Made by a program: the position numbers and the translations under genes. From Microstegium vimineum (lineage: Eukaryota; Streptophyta; Magnoliopsida; Poales; Poaceae): DNA of 64,000 nucleotides. How positions within the stretch are numbered: position 1 is the first letter of the stretch; each line of letters starts with the position of its first letter. The notes beneath the pieces are model-generated. The model made no database searches, was not told the origin of the DNA, and saw only the letters and a list, made by a program, of their open reading frames with translations. The stretch is taken from assembly GCA_022036555.1 (NCBI GenBank), contig CM039130.1, positions 12,573,285 to 12,637,284 on the forward strand, in the 5' to 3' direction. Positions 12,451-23,317 of the stretch are shown in pieces.

Positions 12451-14153
12451 TGTTGGCACAAATTATGATCAACTTTTATATAACTAAAATGATGCCACCA
12501 ACCTCAGGATCAAGGATAAACAAACACATCATGAGCATATTTTATCAAATAACTAGTTCCACATGTCCATGAGTGTTTGAGTGCAGGAATGAAGAAATAG
12601 AGCAAAGGAGAGCCAGTGGGACCCACATAGGGGGTCAGCCGACCACCCTATGGGCCCACCTAGCTCCCCTCTCGACCATGATCCAGGAGAAGCATCCCAG
12701 AGTGATTTCTAACCCTTGGATCACTCTGTGCTTTCTCTCAATGGCTCACAAGCATAGCACATGGATCCATGGGCCCACACCAAGGAGATAAACATGACAA
12801 CCACCTCAGAACTGACACCCAACCTCAATGACCAGTGGGACTAGCACCAGGGAGGAGGAAGTGGGCTAGGGACCCCAAGGGGGGATTGGCTGACCACCCC
12901 ATGGGCCCACCTGGTCCCCTGACCAGTGGGGCCACTTCCAGAGATCAGAGAGGGGGGCCCACCTGCCATAGGGGGTCGGTTGACCACCCCCTAGGTCGGT
13001 TTGGCCCCCTCCAACCGCCATACCCATTTCCACATGGTGGAAATCCACACCATCCACCCTTGGTCGGTTCAAGGGTCGGTTGGATCCAAGGGTGGAGGAT
13101 TGAAGCCCCCTGGATCACTGACGTGGCGCTGGACTAGCCCCTACTCCACCTCCCACTATAAATAGAGGGTCACACCCCCCTCTCTACACATGGTGAAGAA
13201 GCCTACAAGCTCTATTCCTTAGATTGTTCTAGGAGTTAGTCTAGAGTGGGAGTTAGAGTTGAGTCGAGCTTGCTCGGGATTTCTGGAGTTGTCTTCTGGG
13301 AAGTCTGGTATAGCTCTTGTATCCTTCCTTCTTTGTAAGACTTTATCTTATTCAATATATTATACTTTCTCTTTACTTTACTTTACTTAGTATTTACTTT
13401 GAGCATTACTATACTAGATATAGTATTGTTATATGCTTTTGCTCTTTAATAGCCTTTACATTCATAGTCTATCATCCTTGTGACCTTTCCTGTATGTGAT
13501 CATTGCCTATCATAGGGTGCTTTGATTATAGATCGTAGTCAAAGTAATAAGTTGTGTGTAAGCGTGGTGCTTATACATTATCTTATCCTTGGTTACCGCT
13601 TGCTGCACAGATTGTCTGTGGTAGCTAGCGAGAGGTGACAGCCTTGTCTAGTCATTGTATTCCACCACATGTTGTCTAGGCAAGTTCTTAAAAGGTAAGG
13701 CCCCCGTAAAAAGAGGGCGCGGTCGGGTAGGAGTTTTGTCCTCCTACTGATCTATCCCCTCGCCTAGCATACTTGTATTGAGGAGGCAAACTATAGTGTT
13801 TAGACTAGTTAATTAGCTAAGTATATTGAAGTAGAGTGAATTTCATAGGATTCCCTTGTACTCTCTCGTTGTCATCCCACCTAGCTATTCTACCTAGTCC
13901 CTTCTAAGTATCATTTACCTTGGCTTGTTCATTCATCAACCCCTTCCTATCACATATATCGTTTACCCCCCTATACTAGTTGGTACTAAGTTGAGGTACT
14001 CTCTAGGATTCCTCTATAATTATCATTTCTAGCTCATCTTTCCCTTAGGATAATATAAATTATGATACCTTGGAATACTCCTAGGTGAAGTGCTACAGCG
14101 GTATAATCTATGCGCTTGCGGATTTTATCCAATAGTCATAAGAAATACCAACA
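12451..14153 (+). repeat. Gypsy 5' LTR
   Basis: It runs TGTTGGCACAAATTATG to AATACCAACA. A TATA-like TATAAATAGAGGG at about 13158 is followed by the expected transcription start area. GGTCGGC/CCGACC-type motifs occur near 12635, 12890, 12975 and 13000-13080. It matches 19685-21389 almost throughout. Confidence 0.92.
13158..13170 (+). promoter_or_regulatory. TATA-like box in the Gypsy 5' LTR
   Basis: TATAAATAGAGGG sits after a GC-rich stretch and before a pyrimidine-rich leader with TCTCTACACATGG. The same sequence occurs in the 3' LTR at about 20401. It is the best candidate for the element's RNA polymerase II promoter. Confidence 0.6.
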
Positions 14154-14161
14154 AGCATTTT

Positions 14162-14179
14162 TGGCGTCGTTGCCGGGGA
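14162..14179 (+). other. Gypsy primer binding site (tRNA-Asp type)
   Basis: TGGCGTCGTTGCCGGGGA lies eight bases behind the LTR end. It matches the complement of the plant tRNA-Asp 3' end (TGGCGCCGTTGCCGGGGA) at 17 of 18 positions. Confidence 0.88.
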
Positions 14180-14300
14180 AAGCATAGCCTAGAAATTTTA
14201 ATTAGATTGAATCCAGAGATTCTCCTTAACTTAGTTATCTATTAGTTATAGGGGTTTACCCCTTGCCTGTGTTTTTCTTAATTGTGAAGAAAGGCATTGT

Positions 14301-15977
14301 ATGAATGAGTTCCACTTTCGAGCAACCACATTAGAAAATCTTGAGAGCTGCCGAAGGAACTCTAGACAACAGCTAGTGTCCCCTCGAAAGTTCATCTCGA
14401 ATTTGGATCCACTCAAGGAAGGAGGCTACACTTCGTTTATCAAGCAAGCTATGGCTCAGGAGGCTATTTCCGACTTTTCGGTCCTGTTAGTCGCTCACGT
14501 GGCGCGAGGATCCGAAGTTAATACAGGGAGTGCTACCCTCGAGCCGAAGCTAGCCTTGACTAACCTAGTGCACGCCAACCCATTTAGTGGGAAGTCTCAT
14601 AAGGATGTTACTTCCCATCTCAAACACTTCATGGAGGTGTGTGGCATGATCAAAGGAGTGGCGTTTGTCACCATTTGTCTTCGCCTTTTTCCATTCTCAT
14701 TGTTGGCGAAGGCGAAGCAATGGTTCTACGCTCGCAAAGAAGAAGCCACCACCTAAAAGATAGACCTCCTGATGAAGAAGATAGAAGAAGGCTCCAAGAA
14801 GGAACGAGAGACCATCTATCCCATCGCCGCCGCATAAGCTATTGAAGCTGATCCATGGTGCAAGGTGTGCGGAGGAAATGATCACTCGGGCAACAATTGC
14901 CCCGAGACTTTGAAGGAGGACGTGAACTTCATCAGCAACAACAGCAACAACAACGTGTATCGACCCCAACAACAAGGAAGTCGAAATTCACGCCCCTTCT
15001 ACCAAGGTAATGGAGGTGATAGCAATTTCAATAATTATAATTCTTACAATAATCAGCCTTCATTAAAAGATCTTATTCTTGGTCAATCTAAGATTAATGA
15101 TGGTATAAATAAAAAGATGATTGCCACTAATAAAGTTCTTGAAAATCTTGGTGAAAAGATGGATAGATTTACAACTGCCATGAAAAATCAATTAAGCTTT
15201 AATAAAATGCTAGAAACCCAACTAGCTCAATTAGCAGCAGCTATGCCATCCATAGAACAAGGTAAAATTCCTGGGAAACCAGAAGATTCAATTGAGCATG
15301 TTAACATGGTAACAACGAGGTTCGGTAAGCCTCCACTTCGCTCCTATTGGGGCTATCTTCTCGATCCTCCCTTCATCATGAAGAAGGAAGATCCATGCCA
15401 CCCGATGATCAAGTGCTCAATCGGACAACAAACCTTCCACACCGCCTTCTGCGATCTTGGATCGGGTGTCAACATCATGTCCAAGGTAACATATGATAAC
15501 TTGTTAGGAGGACCTTTGGTCCCTACATGTGTTATCTTGCAGATGGCAGATCAAACAACAATGTTTCCCGAGGGACTCGCGAGGGATATCTTGGTGAACA
15601 TCCAAGACGAATACATCCCCACCGACTTCATCATCCTAGACATGGGAGCTAACGTGGAAGTCCCCATCATCTTGGGAAGGCCCTTCCTCAACACCACCAA
15701 CGCGGTCATCTACGTAGGATCGGGCCAGATCCACTTCCAGTTCCCGAGCCACAAGGTAAAATGTGCTTTCAATGGTTATAAACTTAACAAACAGGTTAAA
15801 GCACGACCACCAAGAAGACGAGTTCGAGCCCCGCACCAAAAGAAACAATACCTGGAGGCCAAAATAAATGAACTCAAGGAGGACGAACCCGCCAATCCAA
15901 GGCAGGTTTGGAAAGCAAAGGAGGTGCACACACCACAGTCTCCATCTCCGGAGCCATCAAGAGCACCCGAGGAATGA
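14301..15977 (+). pseudogene. Gypsy gag-protease, with internal deletion and stops
   Basis: One reading frame runs through this region but holds in-frame TAA stops near 14754 and 14834. The first part has the Gypsy gag pattern (ANPFSGKSHKDVTSHLKHFMEVC, then LRLFPFSLLAKAKQWF). The usual middle of gag is missing: the frame jumps to a zinc knuckle (C-K-V-C-x4-H-x4-C in VCGGNDHSGNNC). An Asn/Gln-rich linker follows. The protease domain has the active site as CDLGSGVNIM and a later VPIILGRPFL block. The protease is followed by a short basic and Pro-rich tail and a stop at 15977, with no RT behind it. Confidence 0.85.
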
Positions 15978-16857
15978 ACAAGAAGGAGAGTCCTACTCCA
16001 AGGATTTAAAATCAAAGAGCCTTCGCCGAAAGGTAAGTCAGTAGCTATCTTTTATTTCCCTTCTTACATTTAGTTCAATTCTTTAATTTCATCATGCTTA
16101 AAATTCAGAAAACTAAAGTTAGATTAAGTAAAACTTGAGAAGTAGTTTAGTTTAAAATTTTGACAAAAGGTGGACCCATAGGGTGGTCGGCCGACCACCC
16201 TATGCATCCTACCTTGGCTCATTTAATTACATTTCTCTTTTTAATCTTTATAAAAGAAAAAAATGTAGACCTAGGGGGTCGGCCGACCACCCTAGGTTCT
16301 ACATGTTCATCCATCTTTCCCCCCACTACTCTTTGTTTAAAGAGGAGAATCTTGACCACTTTAGCTCAGCTTTTGATCACATCACATAGCATCTCTCACC
16401 TTTCACCAAGCACTAGACAAATCATGAGTGGAATCCCCACTTTAGGGGTCGGACAACCATGCTTTGGTCACCTCCCCTCTCTATTTTTGCTTTGTGTAAG
16501 GCATCTTGTAAGCTTGTGATCATGGAACCCAAGGGGCATGCCCAAGGGTGGTCGACCGACCACTCCATGGCACCCCCTTGGTGCCATTCCTTTCCCCTAT
16601 AAAAGCCCAAGCAAGGAGAGCTTCATTCCTCACACCTCACACCCAATTCTAGCTCAAGCCTCTCCTTGCCTTGCCCTCTCATCTCTTCATTTAAGAGAAG
16701 TTCGTAGCTCTCAAGAGAAGTAGTGCTCTCACTAGTCCACAAGAAGATCTCTTCTCCTCATCAAGCTTCGCTTAACTCAAGCCTATCCCCTCAAGGCAAA
16801 CTAAGAAACTCTCTCCACACACAAACCTTGTCCTAGTCTTGCCTCTTCATCTCTAAA
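15978..16857 (+). other. Gypsy internal spacer with large palindromes
   Basis: This non-coding part holds three palindromes built around GGTCGGCCGACC or GGTCGACCGACC: 16177-16204 (28 bp, perfect), 16264-16303 (about 40 bp, a few mismatches) and about 16545-16570. A pyrimidine-rich stretch with a TATAAAAG at about 16598 lies upstream of the second ORF, so it may hold a promoter for it. Confidence 0.65.
16598..16605 (+). promoter_or_regulatory. Possible internal TATA box before the second Gypsy ORF
   Basis: CTATAAAAGCCCAAGC lies some 260 bases upstream of the second ORF, followed by a CT-rich leader resembling a plant 5' UTR (CTCACACCTCACACCC). A separate transcript for the extra ORF is a guess from this layout. 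Confidence 0.35.
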
Positions 16858-18280
16858 GATGAAGAACCCGTTGACATCCGCATTCAAGAAAATGAAGCGA
16901 GCTATGAGTGGGGCTCATCTCGTCGCTCCCTCCAAACCGAAGAACTCCCTCAGGAGGAAGAAGAAGTGCCAGAGGAGGTACCTCATATCGAGGCATTCAT
17001 GGTGCCCCCGATGAGGACCTATGACCAACAAAGCGGTCTCAGGTTCAACCAAGTAGAGTACCAAAGATATCTCTCTCTTCGAGATCGATCTTTTGAGCAC
17101 ACAAGGATATTGGATCAGAGTCTTCTCTCCAACGCAGGTATGACCACTGAGTTCGACACTGTCTTTTCCACTCTTGGTTGGTCTGGCTTTTGGCAAGTAG
17201 AAGATCTTGGAATTGAGTTACTCACCATAGAATTCTTATGCTCTCCAAGTCTCTAATGTTGGAATCTCCTTTCACATGTTTAATCAAAGCTATAGTCTAA
17301 CTTGGAGTCATCTAAATAGTGCTCTTGGCTTTGAAAATTCATGCTTGATAGATGTAGACCTTGCCATGCGTAGGTTTAACAAGAGGAAATTTTGGTTCTC
17401 TGTCTCTGCTCTAAAAGATTGCTCAAATCCTAAACCTGAGGAAATTCATAATCCAACTCTTCGTTTCATGCATCTTTGGATGAAAATGACTTTGTTTCCT
17501 GGAAGTAATGCTAGCTTGATAAGTGACATGGAATTAAAATTGCTTTATGCCATGGTAAACAAAATTCAAATCTCTCCTGTAAAATGCTTAGTGGAATTTT
17601 GGCAAAGTTCAATTGAGAGTAATGAATCTTTTCAATTCACATCTTTAATTACTCGTCTTGCCGAATCCATGAACCTGCTAAATGGCACACAACCTTTTGT
17701 TTACATCTCTGCACCTAGAGAAGTTATCTCAGAAGAATATCTTACAACTGCTCAAATGCTAAAAAGAGATGCCAATGGTGAACTTAAAATGATTTACAGC
17801 GGCCATATAATTGAGGTGCCTCTTCCAAATAGGCAACTTCAATTGTATAGGACCCGTAAGCTAACCCTTGATTTAGATCAAGGCATTGGACAAAGAGGTT
17901 TTGCAGGATCAAACAGGAGAGCCCAGGAGGGACTTTACTTTGTTCATCTTGAGCAAGGTGATCCTTCCCGAGGAACTGTTGGCAAGGAGGAAGACGATGC
18001 ATCTTCCGATCCCATGTACACTTCTAGTGACATGCCTCCTCGACCCTCATGCCCGCAACGAGCACGAGCATCCTTCTCGTCCACACGAGAAAGGGAGCAT
18101 CATGAATTACGACAACAATTTGACTATCTCACCAACACCTTTGGTGAGTTGCGTGTTGAGCATGATGAGACAGCACGCATCGTCCAGCAAACTGCTGAAA
18201 GCATCCAAGCAATGCAAGAAGAACAATATCGGCATTGGGACTTGTGGCAGCAACAACATCCACATCCGCCGCATTATTGA
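16858..18280 (+). pseudogene. Extra Gypsy ORF resembling the Athila ORF1-type domain
   Basis: The first part (frame through 16966-17256) has an acidic leader and then a block with GWSGFWQVEDLGIELLTIEFL. This resembles the plant Athila-type retrotransposon domain, in which W/F-rich 'weaker pattern plus leave the rest of the stem' sequence precedes an ELT-x-EFL motif. A one-base frameshift near 17245 leads into a long frame (17276-18280) with YSLTWSHLNSALGF, a Trp/Met-rich middle (LRFMHLWMKMTLFPG), a basic segment and a Gln/His-rich C-terminus with a predicted coiled stretch (about 18090-18270). The function of such extra ORFs is unknown. The family link is from motif memory only. Confidence 0.55.
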
Positions 18281-19670
18281 GCAAAAGATAAGCTTGGGGG
18301 AGGTTCCCTCCCCCACTAAGCTAAGTATTTAATTTCAGCACTTATATTCATGCACTTTCTTGCTTATCTTTGCTTTACATTTAAAATATGCATATGAAAA
18401 GAATAAAAAGACTTTCTCTAATCCACTCTCACGTGTTCCATGAAAATTAATATCTCCTATGGAAATGATGAATAGTTGCTCTGCTAAATATTTCTCTAGT
18501 ACTTAGTTTACAACTTGGTACTTATTTAAATATGGATTACTTGGCTTAGAAGAAACCATCATGAACCTGAAACTTTTGTGGGTTGCAAATGTCGTAACTA
18601 AGTCTAAGTTGTTGTGAGACATGATATGACAAGATAAGAGCTGCTATAATTTTGTTCTAAGCAAGAATGACTATCGGAGCTTTATTTATTAAAATGATAA
18701 AAAAACACTTTTTGTTCCTCAATGGTGAGAATTCCTACCATAGCCATACATGCTCTTTCATGATATAAGCTTTCTACATAAGCTGCTTGCTTTGTGTTGA
18801 GTTTGGTCAAGTTTTGTGACCCTTGTTGAGAGACTTATCATGCTCCCAAGATCAAGATCACGTACACGCCATATATACATGTTGCTTCTACACTAGAAGT
18901 ACGCAGAAACATGCCTTACATTTCCACATAGCTCATGCTCCATGCTCTAATAGAAAAACTCTCTCTAGTTTGTTGCTAGTTAATGAGACATAGACTATGC
19001 AAAATTATGAAAAATTCAGGGGCACTCTAAAAGTCCCAAGTTTTATGAGCACTCCAAAGCTCTCTCTTGAAAAAAAAAAGATAGCTATGTCTCAAGTTCA
19101 TAAGATAGGAAAGAGAGATCATCCAAATACAGGAGTATTGATCTTTTGCCATGTTTCCACACACTTGCACATCTTGATCTAAGAGTATGACACTTCTCTC
19201 CTTGGATCCAGAATTTGACTTTACAATATATGCAAGGTAAGTGTGCTACATCTTTGATCCCTACCTATAGCTCCACATAAGCTTTAGAGATAGGATGAAA
19301 GAAGGCAATCTTTGATATATGCCTTGGTGAGGAATCATACACCTTATGAGTGACTCGAGAGTACCATTTCAGGAACACGAAGTTTTCTTTCACAAAATCT
19401 TACAAAACCTCCGATATGAAACTTGTGAAAGAATGAGAAAACTAGTGCTCGAGTCAAGTTGTTCTATCTCTCAACCTCCCAAGACAAAGGATAAAGCTGT
19501 AAGCCCCATGAAGGACTAAGGTAATATGGGTGAGTCTTTATTTCTAATTTTTCCATTCAAAAGAGAAGTATGATTGTTGTAGAGTTAGTACTCTTGAAAT
19601 ATGAAGCATAGTAGCAACTCCTGATCCATCGAGCTAAGTTTGATTGTTTGCTCGGGACGAGCAAAGGTTA
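18281..19670 (+). other. Gypsy internal region without coding sequence
   Basis: About 1.4 kb between the extra ORF and the polypurine tract, where full elements would have pol or untranslated sequence. I find no RT, RNase H or integrase motif in any frame. A CCCCCACTAAGCTAAG stretch follows the ORF stop. Confidence 0.6.
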
Positions 19671-19684
19671 AGCATGGGGGATCT
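19671..19684 (+). other. Gypsy polypurine tract
   Basis: AGCATGGGGGATCT directly precedes the 3' LTR. The upstream phrase GCTCGGGACGAGCAAAGG is typical of the sequence before the 3' LTR in this group of grass Gypsy elements. Confidence 0.75.
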
Positions 19685-21389
19685 TGTTGGCACAAATTAT
19701 GATCAACTTTTATATAACTAAAATGATGCCAGCAACCTCAGGATCAAGGATAAACAAACATATCATGAGCATATTTTATCAAATAACTAGTTCCACATGT
19801 CCATGAGTGTTTGAGTGCAGGAATGAAGAAATGGAGCAAAGAAGAGCCAGTGGGACCCACATAGGGGTTGGCCGACCACCCTATGGGCCCACCTGGCTCC
19901 CCTCTCGGCCATGATCTAGGAGAAGCATCCCAGAGTGATTTCCAACCCTTGGATCACTCTGTGCTTTCTCTCAACGGCTCACAAGCATAGCACATGGATC
20001 CATGGGCCCACACCAAGGAGATAAACATGACAACCACCTCAGAACCTACACCCAACCTCAATGACTAGTGGGACCAGCACCAGGGAGGAGGAAGTGGGCC
20101 AGGGACCCCAAGGGGGGATTGGCCGACCACCCCCTGGGCCCACCTGGCTCCCACCTGGTCCCCTGACCAGTGGGGCCACTTCCAGAGGTCAGAGAGGGGG
20201 GCCCACCTGCCATAGGGGGGTCGGCCGACCGCCCCTAGGTCGGTTTGGCCCCCTCCAACCGCCATACCCATTTCCACATGGTGGAAATCCACACCATCCA
20301 CCCTTGGTCGGTTCAAGGGTCGGTTGGATCCAAGGGTGGAGGATTGAAGCCCCCTGGATCACTGACGTGGCGCTGGACTAGCCCCTACTCCACCTCCCAC
20401 TATAAATAGAGGGTCACACCCCCCTCTCTACACATGGTGAAGAAGCCTACAAGCTCTATTCCTTAGATTGTTCTAGGAGTTAGTCTAGAGTGGGAGTTAG
20501 AGTTGAGTCGAGCTTGCTCGGGATTTCCGGAGTTGTCTTCTGGGAAGTCTAGTATAGCTCTTGTATCCTTCCTTCTTTGTAAGACTTTATCTTATTCAAT
20601 ATATTATACTTTCTCTTTACTTTACTTAGTATTTACTTTGAGCATTACTATACTAGATATAGTATTGTTATATGCTTTTGCTCTTTAATAGCCTTTACAT
20701 TCATAGTCTGTGATCCTTGTGACCTTTCCTGTATGCGATCATTGCCTATCATAGGGTGCTTTGATTATAGATCATAGTCAAAGTAATAAGTTGTGTGTAA
20801 GCGTGGTGCTTATACATTATCTTATCCTTGGTTACCGCTTGCTGCACGGATTGTCTGTGGTAGCTAGCAAGAGATGACAACCTTGTCTAGTCATTGTATT
20901 CCACCACATGTTGTCTAGGCAAGTTATTAAAAGGTAAGGCCCCCGTAAAAAGAGGGTGCGGTCGGGTAGGAGTTTTGTCCTCCTACTGATCTATCCCCTC
21001 GCCTAGCATACTTGTATTGAGGAGGCAAACTATAATGTTTAGACTAGTTAATTAGCTAAGTATATTGAAGTAGAGTGAATTGCATAGGAGTCCCTTGTAC
21101 TCTCTCGTTGTCCTCCCACCTAGCTATTTACCTAGTCCGTTCTAAGTATCATTTACCTTGGCTTGTTCATTCATCAACCCCTTCCTATCACATATATCGT
21201 TTACCCCCCTATACTAGTTGATACTAAGTTGAGGTACTCTCTAGGATTCCTCTCTAATTATCATTTTTAGCTCAGCTTTCCCTTGGGATAATATAAATTA
21301 CGATACCTTGGAATACTCCTAGGTGAAGTGCTACAGCGGTATAATCTGTGCGCTTGCAGATTTATCCAATAGTCATAAGAATACCAACA
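19685..21389 (+). repeat. Gypsy 3' LTR
   Basis: TGTTGG to CCAACA, matching 12451-14153 nearly base for base. Differences are scattered substitutions and small indels, for example an extra CCCACCTGG repeat near 20140. Confidence 0.92.
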
Positions 21390-23261
21390 GTGCCCTTGGA
21401 AAGGACAGAGTGAATCAACTCTAATAGAGGATACATCTTGATTAGCCTTCTTGTTCATGCAACTTTGCTTGCAATACCTACTAGTGTCCTTCACAAAATG
21501 AGTCTTGTGAGGGGCAAAAGCGGCCTTGCCTTTCTTGGGGGTATAGCCCAATCCCTCTTTGTAGAGAGATGCTCTTTGGCTACCCAAGCACATAAGCATG
21601 CGGTCCTCACCTCCATAAGCCTTAGCTAAGGAGTGATTGAGCTTTGTAACCTCCTTCTTGAGGGTTTCATTTTCCACCATTAGTGAGGCATCACAAGTGA
21701 AACCATCACTAGTAGATGAAATGGAAGTAGTAGTGCTACAAGAGGGGTTAGTGGGAGCAACAACAATAGGAGTATAGAAAGATTCATCAAGAATATCACA
21801 AGTCACTCCCATGTCACATGTTTGAACAACCTCCTTCTTACTTTGGTCAAGTAGGGAGGAATGAGCTCTTTCAAGCTTAGTGTGAGACTTCACTAGCTTC
21901 TCATGGGATTCCATTAGCCTCTCATGAGATGCTACGGCCTCATCAAGGTTTTTCTCAAGAGCCTTATTGGCCTTGTGCAATTTCTTGCATTTCTTCCTCT
22001 TCTTATCAATGTATTCCTTAGCTTGTTCAAGCATGTCCATGAGTTCCTCCTTAGAGGGACCCTCATCCTCACTCTCACTCTCACTTTCACTCTCATCATG
22101 AGAAAGTACCATAGTGGACTTAGCCATGAAGCATGATGATGGAGTGTCAAATAGAGAGATCTTGTCCTTCATAGTAATACTAGCAAATGTCTTCTTCTTG
22201 GTAGATGTCTTCTTTTCATTGTCTTCATCTTTACCACAAGAAGAATCACTATCCCATGTCACTATGTGAGAATACCCTTTCTTCTTGTTGTTGTCAAAGG
22301 TGGGCTTCTTCTCTTTCTTGTCTCTCTTCTTGTGATCATCATCATCCTTGTCACTATTGTATGGACAATGAGCAATGAGATGATCAAAGCTTCCACACTT
22401 GAAGCACTTTCTTGGCTCATCATAGTTCTTGGAAGATGTCTTCTTTCTTCTAGTCCGGTAGCCCTTCTTCTTCATGAACTTGCCAAATCTCTTTACAAAG
22501 AGAGCCATTTCTTCTTCATCCACATCACTAGCACTTAAGTCTTCATCCTCACTTGATTCGTCAATCTTAGCTTTTCCCTTGCTCTTGTGTGATGAAGTGG
22601 CTTTGAACGCCACACTCTTCTTCTTCTCATCCTTCTTCTCTTCTTTATTCACATCTTCCTCCTTGTTGTCCCGGTAAGCATCTTCGGTCACCACATCTCC
22701 TAAGACTTGATTAGGAGTCACGGTGTTCAATCCACCTCTCACAATCAAGGTCACAAGAGTGTCAAACCGGAGAGGAAGACACCTCAAAAACTTGTGAGAG
22801 AAGTCCTTGTCTTCCACCTTATCACCAAGAGCCATGAGATCATTGACTAGCACTTGGAGTCTATGGAACATCTCCGGCACATTTTCATCATCCTTCATCT
22901 TGAAACTTGCAAATTTCTCCTTGAGAATATATGCCTTTGCTCCCTTGACGGCTTGAGTGCCTTCAAAAGATTCCTCAAGCTTCTTCTAAGCCTCATGAGC
23001 ACTCTCTAGATTCTTGATTTGCTCAAACACCTTTTCATCAAGAGCCTCATGAATAGCACTAAGAGCAATATCATTGTGTTACAACTTTTCTTCTTCGGCG
23101 GCGGTGGGATTCTCTTCATTCACCACCTCAAATTTCTTGTCCACCACAAGCCACACCTTCCGGCTAATTAACTTGATGTGAGCGGTCATCTTGACTTTCC
23201 AATAGCCATAGTTGGTGCCATCAAACTTGGGTGGTTTCTTCATGTTGTTGATATGAGCCAT
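21390..23261 (-). pseudogene. Copia gag, with nonsense codons
   Basis: The start (23261) opens with PPKFDGTNYGYWKVKM, the N-terminal motif of Copia gag (DUF4219/UBN2 type). In-frame stops follow at about 23080 (where related elements have Gln) and about 22988 (where Trp is expected). The rest stays open: the UBN2-like core with MFHRLQVLVNDLMALG and FLRCLPLRFDTLV, a Lys/Asp/Ser-rich linker, a zinc knuckle (CFKCGSFDHLIAHC, C-x2-C-x4-H-x4-C) and a long coiled-coil-like part rich in Glu and Lys. The C-terminus is cut by the Gypsy LTR at 21389. Confidence 0.9.
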
Positions 23262-23302
23262 CTTCTCACCGTAGGTTGTTAAGCCTCAAATCAACGATGT
23301 TA

Positions 23303-23315
23303 GGCTCTGATACCA
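23303..23315 (-). other. Copia primer binding site (tRNA-iMet type)
   Basis: On the minus strand TGGTATCAGAGCC lies two bases behind the 5' LTR end. This is the standard plant initiator-tRNA-Met primer site. Confidence 0.92.
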
Positions 23316-23317
23316 CT

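Larger units (their letters stand above)
12451..21389 (+). mobile_element. Gypsy-type LTR retrotransposon lacking pol, nested in the Copia
   Basis: Two near-identical 1.7-kb LTRs start TGTTGG and end CCAACA. Flanking bases are GTACC on the left and GTGCC on the right, a 5-bp target duplication with one mismatch. Behind the left LTR is a tRNA-Asp primer site, and before the right LTR a polypurine tract. The interior holds a gag-protease remnant (14301-15977) and a second Athila-like ORF (about 16858-18280), but I see no reverse transcriptase, RNase H or integrase anywhere. It must have moved with enzymes from a related element. It interrupts the Copia between gag and protease on the opposite strand. 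Confidence 0.9.

Noticed and set aside
12835..13137. ORFs in the Gypsy LTR on both strands
   Set aside because: GC-rich LTR sequence with repeated motifs; no conserved protein and no support from the other LTR's frame changes.
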